From Dysidea avara (Eukaryota; Porifera; Demospongiae; Dictyoceratida; Dysideidae), in assembly GCF_963678975.1 (NCBI RefSeq), contig NC_089272.1, positions 23,262,200 to 23,326,199 on the forward strand: 64,000 nucleotides of DNA. The letters run 5' to 3'. The position numbers and the translations under genes are program-made. Shown here one piece after another: positions 24,735 to 36,884 of this stretch (position 1 is its first letter; each line of letters begins with the position of its first letter). The notes beneath the pieces were generated by a model. The model saw only the letters and a program-made list of their open reading frames with translations. It did not search any database and was not told the origin of the DNA.

Positions 24735-25330
24735 GACCTAGCAAGTCTCCTGGTCTAGATGGTATTCCACCAGTCATGTTAAGACACTGCATGTGCTGCA
24801 GAAATTACACTGCTGTTAATCTTTGCTCAACCCATGTCAACAAGAGCTGTTCTGACTTGCTAACTTTACAACAAATAAGTCAGTAATTGGATAGATTGCT
24901 ACAGCCTTTCTTCTAGGAAAACTGGTGGTGTAGGAAAACAGGTGGTGTAACCTTAGCAGTATGGAGCACATTATTCACCACTCAGATATGAAGCATCTTC
25001 AATTTTAAAGCAATATCTGCATGGAATTATGCAGGTCAAGAGTCTGACTGTCACCTATCATCCTACAGCATCCTGAACCAAATAATTAAATGTTGCTGAC
25101 ACAGAAAGTATAGAGTGTTGTATTTGACACAGAAAGTATAGAGTGTTGTATTTTAAAAAAAAACATGTTCTACATGGCTGTCAGCATCAGCGTAATCTGG
25201 AGTCCCCCAAAGCACATCACTCTCCCACTTAGTGTACATTAAAATGATTTCCATTTACAAACAGGCAACAGCATATTTTGTAGCCTTGCAAGACCAACAC
25301 TAGACCATGCAAGTTCCACATACAAATATA
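24735..25330 (+). pseudogene. Non-LTR retrotransposon reverse transcriptase remnant 2
   Basis: SKSPGLDGIPPVML at about 24738-24780 is a second, diverged copy of the KSPGLDGIP block. SGVPQSTSLSHLVYI near 25200-25240 matches the SGVPQGTVLGPLLF block, and RPTLDHASSTYK near 25290-25325 resembles the VRPxLEYASTVW block. A 32-bp tandem duplication (GACACAGAAAGTATAGAGTG) at about 25098-25150 interrupts it. Dead fragment. Confidence 0.6.
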
Positions 25331-25339
25331 TGTAACTTT

Positions 25340-26570
25340 TTCCAGAATGGTTCAAGTTTGATCTCTAAGCTACATTTCTTGAAGATGCAGGTGTCAATGT
25401 TATGTCATTATGGATACAAGAATGACTGTATGTATTGAGTTCTCATATCTCAACTATTGTACAGCTTGGTAGTTGTTTTGTGGCAACTGTAAACATAATA
25501 TTGTGAACTATATTGTGAATCAGATTACACAATGAAAGGTCTGACTAAGCTGAGTCAATTTTACTATCTCATTAGCTCACTACCAAGCTATCTGATTGAC
25601 TGTTTGAGTTATACCACAGTTTAAAGTTGATCAAGCGGCTAATTATAACAACAGCATACGTTGATCATGTTTTGTGGGTTTTGTGTGTGTATCAAGAGTG
25701 TTCCTGTGAATTTCCATGACATGTCAAGTCTGTAGTTTTGTGCATGGTTATTCTAAAGAATAGTTCATGTGTGTTTCATCATTGTATGTTATCACCTCCA
25801 GCCATATATAACCATGAGCACCTAGCAATATTTTTCTTTATCTAACCAGTAGTCTGTGAAAAGTTCTCAGAAAACTAATTCATAGCCACTTGCACACATA
25901 CACAGATGCACATATGCAGTGCACCTTTACCCAGCATTTATATTATGGCACAACACACAGATACAGTGCAACACTGTTCACACTGATACAGTTTCCTTGG
26001 CTTTATCTATACCTGTGCATCTTTGCTTGCAAACCTGAATATGCAATTATACACATGCACACACATATGCATACGCAACACACTTAAATCTTTCATCATG
26101 ACTACAGGACTTCTTCTGTAAATACTTTCAGGGTGACCATACAATGAATTATTTAATGGCACTGACTGCTTTGGAAAATTAGTCTCTTAATACTTAATAA
26201 CTTTACCACGGTGTTATTCATTCAAAACCTAGGAATGGTTTTCCAGTCTCTGTGATTTTTCATTTTAATTATACTGCAGAAAAGACAAATGTTTGTCCCT
26301 GCTATGTTAACCATTTAGGATATGCTTAGTTATGAGCAATAGCTCATACAATGAATATGGCAAGAGTTTGCTTAGTGCAACTATGAGATGCTGCCAAAGG
26401 ACGTAATTCTACCCAATTGGCAAGCTAAATGCACATATGCATTCACTATACAAACACAACACTTATCGTACACAGGATACACTGATCAAATGATAACTCC
26501 AGGGAGTAAGGTTGGTACTTTTCCCAAATGCATACACAAATGTTACATTCTTGGAAAGCACTACAATGGT
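25340..26570. other. No gene recognised
   Basis: AT-rich, no recognisable coding stretch. Around 25890-26080 there is CA-rich imperfect low-complexity sequence (ACACATGCACACACATATGC type). Confidence 0.4.
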
Positions 26571-26577
26571 CAAGCCA

Positions 26578-26652
26578 GATATGTATGCATGTATGCATGC
26601 ATGCATGCACACACACACACACGCACATACACACACACACGCACACACTTGA
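26578..26652. repeat. ATGC- and CA-rich microsatellite
   Basis: Short runs of GCATGCATGCATGCA are followed by ACACACACACACACGCACAT and related CA repeats. Both strands give spurious Cys/Val-rich or His/Thr-rich ORFs. Confidence 0.85.
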
Positions 26653-26807
26653 ACTGGAACTGAATTTGAAGCCAGACATCCTGGGATGATGCTGTCCAAC
26701 AGAGGATGTGTCCTCTTTGTCAACGACGAAGACAGGTGGTAGTACATCTGTGCCTTATAATGTCTTGCTTCCTTTGAAACAATCAATGGCAGGTGGTACA
26801 TATAAAT

Positions 26808-27178
26808 GGTTTATTCAAAGGTAGAGCCATCACATGCTGATCAAGTCCTTCATTGCAAAAAATGCTCCATCTGGTATGATGTCGGGCTACTTTATACCAA
26901 GTTGACTCATCTACTCAACACTTCTTCATATCCTGACAGACCTGTCCCACCAATGGTGCTTAATTGACATCATGAGCAGGGTGCTTCTGAGGGTTTGTTC
27001 AAAGGTGGAGCCATCACATGCTGATCAAGTCCTTCATTGCAATAAATTCTCCATCTGGTATGATGTCGGGCTACTTTATATCAAGATGACTCATCTACTC
27101 AATACTTCTTCATATCCTGACAGACCTTGTCTCACCAACGGAGCTTAATTGACATCATGAGCAGGGTGCTTCTGAGGG
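26808..27178. repeat. Tandem duplication of about 187 bp
   Basis: 26808-26990 and 26995-27178 are nearly identical: TTCAAAGGTAGAGCCATCAC / TTCAAAGGTGGAGCCATCAC through CATGAGCAGGGTGCTTCTGA. They form the 3' tail of the reverse-strand retrotransposon remnant, so the tail of this copy has been duplicated. Confidence 0.9.
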
Positions 27179-27756
27179 AGCCAACCAAACAATAGCTTCT
27201 TGGGTTGCCTTATGTCAGGCATTTGGACAACATGTCCTAACCATCTCGATATATACGATGTTAACACTTCACCAATAGACTCAATCATTCCAAATCTGCC
27301 AGCTAGCTCAGCAATAGTGAGGTACTCCTTTAGGTCTACTAATACCCAAAATGCAACGTATACATCTCCAGTGAAACCTACCCAACTCACTAACCAACTC
27401 TAGGGTGGAGCCCATGTTTCAGCACCATAAAATAACACTTCCAATACAACATATCTTTACACTATTCTCTTAGTCTCCAGTGTGAAATCTGATGCAGTAA
27501 ACAAGACTGCCGAATGCTCTGGAAGCTTGTGCAATCCTACAACTAACCTCACCAGCTACTCCACCACATGTTTCAACCAATGATGCCAAGTGCTTAAACT
27601 GATTAATCACTTCAACTACATACCATCCAATACTAATGGAACCAAGTCATATTCAGTGAGACCAATCCCAGCAACTAGCAGCTTTGTCTTAGTAATCTCA
27701 CCAGCTACTTTGTGTATCCTAGCAGCCATGACCAGATCCTCTCTACAAGAACACAC

Positions 27757-27793
<37 letters not shown>

Positions 27794-27815
27794 CTAAGGA
27801 CAAGTTGGTGCACAA
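26810..27815 (-). pseudogene. Non-LTR retrotransposon remnant 3 (C-terminal part of the RT polyprotein)
   Basis: On the minus strand from 27813: AARIHKVAGEITKTKLLVAG, IGLTEYDLVPLVLDG, then a shifted frame with GGVAGEVSCRIAQASRAFGS, TIAELAGRFGMIESIGEVL, and RWLGHVVQMPDIRQPKKLLF. The last block is the RWLGHVxRMP(D/E)xR motif at the end of many LINE polyproteins. The reading order is correct, but frameshifts and stops are present. A CA repeat sits at the upstream end and the tail is duplicated in tandem. Confidence 0.75.
27757..27791. repeat. (CA)n microsatellite inside the retrotransposon remnant
   Basis: About 17 CA units following CACCAGCACACA. It separates the recognisable retrotransposon frame from upstream sequence. 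Confidence 0.95.
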
Positions 27816-28164
27816 AAGCAAAATTGGCAAGGTTGCATGACCTTTCCCAAGTGCATAAAGAAACAGAACAAGATGTTTATTCCAACAATTGGCAAGATCA
27901 TTATACCTTGTCTAAATTCACGCATGTACGTACTGTACAACATATCAATTAAATGGAAACTACAAAAGATTATTCTTACATTCTAAGCAAATGGCAAGGT
28001 TGCTCTTCCTTGCTCAGGTCCGTGAGGAACAATACATAATTATGCTAATATAACTTGGAAACCACATGTACAAAATATGTATGACATGCATCAATTAAAT
28101 GGAAATGTGTACTATTGTCTCCAAGCAATTAGCAAGATTAAGGTACATACTCAAGTGCATATAC

Positions 28165-28612
28165 ACGTACACACATGCAAACACAAGACAAACTGGCTGT
28201 GCAAAGAGATTACCACACAATTAAGATATGGACATATGCACATACACACATGCAAACACAAGACAAACTGGCTGTTGAAAGAGATTACCACACAATTTAA
28301 GATATGGACATATACACGTACACACATGCAAACACAAGACAAACTGGCTGTACAAAGAGATTACCACACAATTAAGATATGGACATATACACGTACACAC
28401 ATGCAAACACAAGACAAACTGGCTGTTGAAAGAGATTACCACACGATTAAGATATGGACATATACACGTACACACATGCAAACACAAGACAAACTGGCTG
28501 TGCAAAGAGATTACCACACAATTAAGATATGGACATATGCACATACACACATGCAAACACAAGACAAACTGGCTGTTGAAAGAGATTACCACACAATTAA
28601 GATATGGTTTTG
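28165..28612. repeat. 75-bp tandem repeat, six copies
   Basis: The unit contains ACACATGCAAACACAAGACA, AACTGGCTGT(G/T)(C/G)AAAGAG and ATTACCACACAATTAAGATA. Because 75 is a multiple of 3, frames on both strands stay open through the array (for example TCKHKTNWLCKEITTQLRYG on plus). This explains a 198-aa apparent ORF. Alternating variants (TGCAAAGAG, TTGAAAGAG, and one TACAAAGAG) point to expansion by dimers. Confidence 0.95.
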
Positions 28613-28679
28613 CCAAATGTGTCAGCTTTTATACATCAAGGCACAATCTATTGATGTATTGCTATACATGTAAATTATT

Positions 28680-29492
28680 TGCTCCATGGTTACTTGGAAA
28701 AAAAAAAAAGAAAAGAAAGAAAGAAAAAAAAAAAAAAAAAAAAAAAAAGGTGATGCATTATGTGGTGTTGTACATAAGAGCTTATTTTATTAGAGTTATC
28801 TTGTACAGAGCTACAGACTTGGTTTGTGGTGGAGGTTTATAGTAAATGCTTTTTGTTGCATTTCACGATTTCTCACTCGATATGTTGACGATTTGCTTAT
28901 AGTAATCAGAGGATGGTTACAAGTATACAATGTCAATGTTAACAATAAAGGCATAATGACTGGACATACCTGCCAAAATGTAACAGATATCCAGCTTTTC
29001 CATCCATGGTTACTTGGAAAAAAAAAAAAAAGAAAAAAAAATGGTGAAGAGCTTATTTTATTAGAGTTATTTTGTACAGAGCTACAGACTTGGTTTGTGG
29101 TGGAGTCACGATTTCTCACTCGATATGTTCACGATTTGCTTATAGTAATCAGAGGATGGTTACAAGTGTACAATGTCAATGTTAACAATAAAGGCATAAT
29201 GATTGGACATACCTGCTAAAATGTAACAGATATCCAGCTTTTCCATCCATGGTTACTTGGAAAAAAAAAAAAAAGAAAAAAAGAAAAAAATGGTGAAGAG
29301 CTTATTTTATTAGAGTTATCTTGTACAGAGCTACAGACTTGGTTTGTGGTGGAGTCATGATTTCTCACTCGATATGTTCACGATTTGCTTATAGTAATCA
29401 GAGGATGGTTACAAGTGTACAATGTCAATGTTAACAATAAAGGCATAATGACTGGACATACCTGCTAAAATGTAACAGATATCCAGCTTGTC
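28680..29492 (+). repeat. Tandem triplication of a roughly 245-bp unit with a poly-A tract and an RT-like motif
   Basis: Three units each start near CATCCATGGTTACTTGG and an A-rich tract, and end at ATATCCAGCTT. Each includes SRFLTRYV(D/H)DLLIVIRGW in the plus frame. The YVDD in unit 1 and the sequence VEFLGLKCQYRVENKTNYL near 29640-29690 look like part of a reverse transcriptase catalytic region, possibly of Penelope type. In units 2 and 3 the motif reads YVHD. The first unit is longer because of an A/G-rich expansion. Tandem copies joined at poly-A resemble concatenated retrotransposon 3' ends. Confidence 0.65.
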
Positions 29493-29984
29493 CATCTTTA
29501 GATTAATTGAAACCTGAAGATATTCAAGATTTGTCCATCTTTAGATTAACCTGAAGATGTCATGTTTTTACATCTTTATATAATCAGAAGATTTTGGAGT
29601 AAAACCTAACAAGAAATTCTGATTATACCTGCTGGAAATGTTGAGTTTCTTGGATTGAAATGTCAATACAGAGTAGAGAACAAAACAAATTATTTGATGC
29701 AAATCAAAGGTAAGGATTTTGTGTTAGTAGTAGATGTGAATTCATCTGTTGCTATTTTGATATAGATTATTTCAGAACTAACAGGCACAAGCTAAGTGAA
29801 ACAGAATGTGTCAGTCATCATACATCAATGACAAGTAGTTTCAACCCACTTGTAGGTGCGTAATAATATAAACCATGTATACATTCCATGTTGTGTGATG
29901 AATATTCACTGTTAACTGTAATACACAATTTTTGTTACAGGTGGACTTGTATTACAACAAACATTTGGAAGTTGAGCAACTAGG

Positions 29985-30890
29985 ATGAAGGATCACACAG
30001 ACATGATTCATTGCCAGCAATACCTGCTGAATTTCTCAAAGGTGTTTGATACAGTTTCTCACCAATACCTATATTACAAGTTGCATCATTATGGCATTAG
30101 AGGCAACCTTCTAGAATGGTTAAAGCAGTTTCTTTCAGAGAGACATCAATGGGTAATAGTAAACGTTGACCCTGTTGACGTAACATCTGGGATCCAACAG
30201 GACACTGTGCTGGCCCCTTACGATTCATAAATGACTTACCTAATAATATCATCTCATCGGTCAGACTATATATATGCTGATGATGTCATTCTTTACAGAC
30301 CCATTCAGAAGAAGACTGTCACTTCTCCTGCAGGACCCACACACACTAGAAAAGTGTGCAACCAAGTCATTTAACATAATCCTATCCGTTTTCCAATACA
30401 TTTTACACAATTAAGTTATAGTGAAATAGAACACACAAAATACTCGGACATAGTTATTGATTCCAAACTATCATGGTCACAACATATTTGAGAAGTTACC
30501 AATAAAGCTAACAAAGTTTTCTACAATGCAACCTCTAGGATTGTCCAGTATCTGTCAAGGCCAACTGCTATATATATAGTCTCCAATTTTGGAGTATGCT
30601 TGGGCACCACACATGCAAAAGGATATATCTAGCACTGAGTCAGTATACAGAGATGTGTTGTAAGGTTTCATTATTCCTACCACTCAAGTGTTACAGAAAT
30701 ACTAAACTGGCCAACTCTACTATGCTGATGAGACCAACTAAAACTATTACTATGTTAATAATTCAGAATCGTATTGACATACCTGACACCAGTTACATCA
30801 ACTTATCACCTGCAGGGTCACGCATTGAAGTTTCAGCAGCCAACCACTCTTCCAATGCAGTTTGGTTTATTCACATCACTTAAGGGAATA
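29985..30890 (+). pseudogene. Non-LTR retrotransposon reverse transcriptase remnant 4 (most complete)
   Basis: Plus-strand blocks in order: LLNFSKVFDTVSHQYLYYKL (the DFSKAFDTVxH block), HHYGIRGNLLEWLKQFLSER, TSGIQQDTVLAP (SGVPQGTVLGP block), then in shifted frames YADDVILY (catalytic YADD, near 30276), HTKYSDIVIDSKLSWSQHI (the YLGI...LSWxxHI block), and IDIPDTSYINLSPAGSR near 30770-30820. At least three frameshifts and a damaged SGVPQGT block make it inactive. The style is that of Jockey/CR1-like LINEs. Confidence 0.8.
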
Positions 30891-31002
30891 GTGAGCATTT
30901 TTAAATTAGACAACTATGTAGCTATAGGTAATGAATTATTGTTATAATTAAACAAAAGTGAAAAATAATATCAGCTGTCAACCTAGAAGATATGTATCAG
31001 CT

Positions 31003-31319
31003 GTTAACTGAATTTTTGAATGATTTAACACCTTAAGATATGACGTGAGAATTTCATGAGGTGGGAAATTCAATCAAACAAAACAAAATAAAATACTTGG
31101 TCTGTGGCTATCAAATATAAGGTGGGAGCCATATTCCTTTCTACTGCTGGTATTTTATGCAGAATTATGTGGGAGCAAGGCAGTAATTTTGAAATTAAAG
31201 TACGTTTACTGAATTTTCAAATGATTTAACACCTCAAGATATGAGGTGAGAATTTCATAAGGTGGGAAATCCAATCAAATACTTAGTCAGTGGCTATCAA
31301 ACAAGGTGGGAACCATATT
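31003..31319. repeat. Two diverged copies of a roughly 120-bp unit
   Basis: 31003-31133 and 31207-31319 share ATGATTTAACACCT(T/C)AAGAT, GTGAGAATTTCAT, AGGTGGGAAAT(T/C)CAATCAAA and GTGGCTATCAAA, then AAGGTGGGA(G/A)CCATATT. The spacer between them is unrelated. Confidence 0.8.
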
Positions 31320-31539
31320 TGTATTGTGAAAACTTTAAAGGGCATAAACGCAACTCAATTTAAGAGTAATTTTTTTCAATTCTAAAGAATTCAATGGTGA
31401 AGTGACTATAAATCATTCATCTCCTCCTGGTAAACAAATAGTTGATGGCTGCTAAACAACAGGTGAAGGCAAGCCTGCAGCTATGTATTATTCATAAACA
31501 CAAACTAAACTGGATCAATGGATTAGCTATTTGGTGGCT

Positions 31540-31960
31540 AAACTGGTGGCAGGTGGTGACAAGCAAAACTTACAATATTTAAGTAGTGGCTACAGTTTTT
31601 TTATAGTTGTGGTGATCTCTTCCAAACTGGTCATACAAGTATCAAATTGATAGCTATTATACACAAGTGGTAGCAGCTAGCTATTATTCAACAGGTGGTG
31701 ACAAGCAAAAACTTAGAAAAACCATTATACAGTTAATAATTGTGGTGGCACAAGCAAGAGATACTGGTATTAGCAATCCTTGCAAACAGGTGGCTATTGT
31801 TCAGTTGTGGCATACACTAAGAATTGGCTACAGCTTATATATTATGCAAATTTATATGTATGTGGTGGAAAGGCTGAACCTAACAACATTCCAATGTTAA
31901 TGGTAGTGGAAACCCTACTTCCTAACAAGCAGGTGGCTATACAATTTCAAACTATTTTAT
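31540..31960 (+). repeat. Degenerate edge of the 121-bp satellite
   Basis: Diverged monomers at the left border: GTGGTGGCACAAGCAAGAG near 31741, CAAACAGGTGGCTATTGTTC near 31785, AATGGTAGTGGAAACCCTA near 31899 and CTAACAAGCAGGTGGCTATA near 31922. Identity to the main array falls off leftwards over about 400 bp, as expected where unequal exchange no longer homogenises copies. Confidence 0.75.
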
Positions 31961-33099
31961 AAAGGTTACAATTTTAACAATGGTGGCACAAGCAACAGCT
32001 ACCAATTCATTCCAATGCTAATGGTAGTGGCAATCCTAATTCCTAACAAGCAGGTGGCTATACAATTTCAAACTATTTTATAAAGGTTACAATTTTAACA
32101 ATGGTGGCACAAGCAACAGCTACCAATTCATTCCAACGTTAATGGTAGTGGCAATCCTAATTCCTAACAAGCAGGTGGCTATACAATTTCAAACTATTAA
32201 CAATGATGGCACAAGCAACAGCTACCAATTCATTCCAATGCTAATGGTAGTGGCAATCCTAATTCCTAACAAGCAGGTGGCTATACAATTTCAAACTATT
32301 TTATAAAGGTTACAATTTTAACAATGATGGCACAAGCAACAGCTACCAATTCATTCCAATGCTAATGGTAGTGGCAATCCTAATTCCTAACAGGCAGGTG
32401 GCTATACAATTTCAAACTATTTTATAAAGGTTACATTTTAACAATGGTGGCACAAGCAACAGCTACCGATTCATTCCAATGTTAATGGTAGTGGCAATCC
32501 TAATTCCTAACAAGCAGGTGGCTATACAATTTCAAACCATTTTATAAAGGCTTACAATTTTAGCAGTGGTGGCACAAGCAACAGCTACCGATTCATTCCA
32601 ATGTTAATAGTAGAGGCAATCCTAATTCCTAACAAGCAGGTGGCTATACAATTTTATAAAGGCTTGCAATTTTAACAATGGTGGCACAAGCAAGAACTAC
32701 CGATTCATTCCAATGTTAATGGTAGTGACAATCCTAATTCCTAACAGGCAGGTGGCTGCACAATTTCGAACTGTTTTATTAAGGCTTACAATTTTAACAA
32801 TGGTGGCACAAGCAAGAGCTACCGATTCATTCCAATGTTAATGGTAGTTGCAATCCTAATTCCTAACAAGCAGGTGGCTATACAATTTCAAACTATTTTA
32901 TAAAGGTTACAATTTTAACAATGGTGGCACAAGCAACAGCTACCAATTCATTCAAATGCTAATGGTAGTGGCAATCCTAATTCCTAACAAGCAGGTGGCT
33001 ATACAATTTCAAACTATTTTATAAAGGTTACAATTTTAACCAATTCATTCCAATGCTAATGGTAGTGGCAATCCTAATTCCTAACAAGCAGGTGGCTAT

Positions 33100-36000
33100 A
33101 CAATTTCAAACTATTTTATAAAGGTTACAATTTTAACAATGGTGGCACAAGCAACAGCTACCAATTCATTCAAATGCTAATGGTAGTGGCAATCCTAATT
33201 CCTAACAAGCAGGTGGCTATACAATTTCAAACTATTTTATAAAGGTTACAATTTTAACAATGGTGGCACAAGCAACAGCTACCAATTCATTCCAATGCTA
33301 ATGGTAGTGGCAATCCTAATTCCTAACAAGCAGGCGGCTATACAATTTCAAACTATTTTATAAAGGTTACAATTTTAACAATGGTGGCACAAGCAACAGC
33401 TACCAATTCATTCCAATGTTAATGGTAGTGGCAATCCTAATTCCTAACAAGCAGGTGGCTGTACAATTTCAAACTATTTTATAAAGGTTACAATTTTAAC
33501 AATGGTGGCACAAGCAACAGCTACCAATTCATTCCAATGTTAATGGTAGTGGCAATCCTAATTCCTAACAAGCAGGTGGCTGTACAATTTCAAACTATTT
33601 TATAAAGGTTACAATTTTAACAATGGTGGCACAAGCAACAGCTACCAATTCATTCAAATGCTAATGGTAGTGACAATCCTAATTCCTAACAAGCAGGTGG
33701 CTATGCTACCAATTCATTCCAATGTTAATGGTAGTGGCAATCCTAATTCCTAACAAGCAGGTGGCTATACAATTTCAAACTATTTTATAAAGGTTACAAT
33801 TTTAACAATGGTGGCACAAGCAACAGCTACCAATTCATTCCAATGCTAATGGTAGTGGCAATCCTAATTCCTAACAAGCAGATAGCTATACAATTTCAAA
33901 CTATTTTATAAAGGTTACAATTTTAACAATGGTGGCACAAGCAACAGCTACCAATTCATTCCAATGCTAATGGTAGTGGCAATCCTAATTCCTAACAAGC
34001 AGGTGACTATACAATTTCAAAATATTTTATAAAGTTACAATTTTAACAATGGTGGCACAAGCAACAGCTACCAATTCATTCCAATGCTAATGGTAGTGGC
34101 AATCCTAATTCCTAACAGGCAGGTGGCTATACAATTTCAAACTATTTTATAAAGGTTACAATTTTAACAATGGTGGCACAAGCAACAGCTACCAATTCAT
34201 TCCAATGCTAATGGTAGTGGCAATCCTAATTCCTAACAAGCAGATAGCTATACAATTTCAAACTATTTTATAAAGGTTACAATTTTAACAATGGTGGCAC
34301 AAGCAACAGCTACCAATTCATTCCAATGCTAATGGTAGTGGCAATCCTAATTCCTAACAAGCAGGTGGCTATACAATTTCAAAATATTTTATAAAGTTAC
34401 AATTTTAACAATGGTGGCACAAGCAACAGCTACCAATTCATTCCAATGCTAATGGTAGTGGCAATCCTAATTCCTAACAGGCAGGTGGCTATACAATTTC
34501 AAACTATTTTATAAAGGTTACAATTTTAACAATGGTGGCACAAGCAACAGCTACCAATTCATTTCAATGCTAATGGTAGTGGCAATCCTAATTCCTAACA
34601 AGCAGATAGCTATACAATTTCAAACTATTTTATAAAGGTTACAATTTTAACAATGGTGGCACAAGCAACAGCTACCAATTCATTCCAATGCTAATGGTAG
34701 TGGCAATCCTAATTCCTAACAAGCAGGTGGCTATACAATTTCAAAATATTTTATAAAGTTACAATTTTAACAATGGTGGCACAAGCAACAGCTACCAATT
34801 CATTCCAATGCTAATGGTAGTGGCAATCCTAATTCCTAACAGGCAGGTGGCTATACAATTTCAAACTATTTTATAAAGGTTACAATTTTAACAATGGTGG
34901 CACAAGCAACAGCTACCAATTCATTCCAATGTTAATAGTAGAGGCAATCCTAATTCCTAACAAGCAGGTGGCTATACAATTTCAAACCGTTTTATAAAGG
35001 CTTACAATTTTAACAATGGTGGCACAAGCAAGAGCTGCCGATTCGTTCCAATGTTAATGGTAGTGACAATCCAAATTCCTAACAAGCAGGTGGCTATACA
35101 ATTTCAAACCGTTTTATAAAGGCCTACACTACAATTTTAGCAGTGGTGGCACAAGCAAGAGCTACCGATTCATTCCAATGTTAATGGTAGTGGCAATCCT
35201 AATTCCTAATAAGCAGGTGGCTATACAATTTCAAACCATTTTATAAAGGCTTACAATTTTAGCAGTGGTGGCACAAGCAACAGCTACCGATTCATTCCAA
35301 TGTTAATAGTAGAGGCAATCCTAATTCCTAACAAGCAGGTGGCTATACAATTTTATAAAGGCTTGCAATTTTAACAATGGTGGCACAAGCAAGAACTACC
35401 GATTCATTCCAATGTTAATGGTAGTGACAATCCTAATTCCTAACAGGCAGGTGGCTGCACAATTTTGAACTGTTTTATTAAGGCTTACAATTTTAACAAT
35501 GGTGGCACAAGCAAGAGCTACCGATTCATTCAAATGTTAATGGTAGTTGCAATCCTAATTCCTAACAAGCAGGTGGATATACAATTTCAAACTATTTTAT
35601 AAAGGTTACAATTTTAACAATGGTGGCACAAGCAACAGCTACAAATTCATTCCAATGCTAATGGTAGAGACAATCCTAATTCCTAACAAGCAGGTGGCTA
35701 TATAATTTTATAAAGGCTTACAGTTTTAACATTGGTGGCACAAGCAAGAGCTGCCGATTCGTTCCAATGTTAATGGTAGTGGCAATCCTAATTCCTAACA
35801 AGCAGGTGGCTATACAATTTCAAACCGTTTTATAAAGGCTTACAATTTTAGCAGTGGTGGCACAAGCAAGAGCTGCCGATTCGTTCCAATGTTAATAGTA
35901 GTGACAATCCAAATTCCTAACAAGCAGGTGGCTATACAATTTCAAACCGTTTTATAAAGGCCTACACTACAATTTTAGCAGTGGTGGCTTAAGCAAGAGC

Positions 36001-36884
36001 TGCCGATTCATTCCAACGTTAATGGTAGTGGCAATCCTAATTCCTAACAAGCAGGTGGCTATACAATTTCAAACCGTTTTATAAAGGCTTACAATTTTAG
36101 CAGTGGTGGCACAAGCAACAGCTACCGATTCATTCTAATGTTAATGGTAATTGCAATCCTAATTCCTAACAAGCAGGTAGCTATACAATTTTATAAAGGC
36201 TTGCAATTTTAACAATGGTGGCACAAGCAAGAACTACCGATTCATTCCAATGTTAATGGTAGTGACAATCCTAATTCCTAACAAGCAGGTGGCTATACAA
36301 TTTTATAAAGGCTTGAAATTTTAACAATGGTGGCACAAGCAAGAACTACCGATTCATTCCAATGTTAATGGTAGTGACAATCCTAATTCCTAACAGGCAG
36401 GTGGCTGCACAATTTCGAACTGTTTTATTAAGGCTTATAATTTTAACAATGGTGGCACAAGCAAGAGCTACCGATTCATTCTAATGTTAATGGTAATTGC
36501 AATCCTAATTCCTAACAAGCAGGTGGCTATACAATTTTATAAAGGCTTGCAATTGTAACAATGGTGGCACAAGCAAGAACTACCGATTCATTCCAATGTT
36601 AATGGTAGTGACAATCCTAATTCCTAACAGGCAGGTGGCTGCACAATTTCTAACTGTTTTATTAAGGCTTACAATTTTAACAATGGTGGCACAAGCAACA
36701 GCTACCAATTCATTCAAATGCTAATGGTAGTGGCAATCCTAATTCCTAACAGGCAGGTGGCTATACAATTTCAAACTATTTTATAAAAGTTACAATTTAA
36801 CAATGGTGGCACAAGCAACGGCTACAAATTCATTCCAACATTAATGGTAGAGACAATCCTAATTCCTAACAAGCAGGTGGCTAT
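33100..36884 (+). repeat. Higher-order repeat copy 1 (3,785 bp)
   Basis: Every rare monomer variant I checked here recurs exactly 3,785 bp downstream: GCAGGTGACTAT at 33999 and 37784, and TTATAAAAGTTACAATTTAA at 36781 and 40566. Within it a trimer period of 362 bp is visible from the variant AAGCAGATAGCTAT (GATAGC at about 33881, 34243 and 34605). Confidence 0.93.

Noticed and set aside
26446-26801. Minus-strand ORFs rich in CVCVCM
   Set aside because: Derived from CA/ATGC microsatellite sequence.
28077-28842. ORFs up to 198 codons with a 25-residue repeat (TCKHKTNWLCKEITT type) on plus and a counterpart on minus
   Set aside because: The 75-bp tandem unit is a multiple of three and lacks stops in these frames, so long ORFs arise on both strands at once. 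No start context, splice sites or family similarity.
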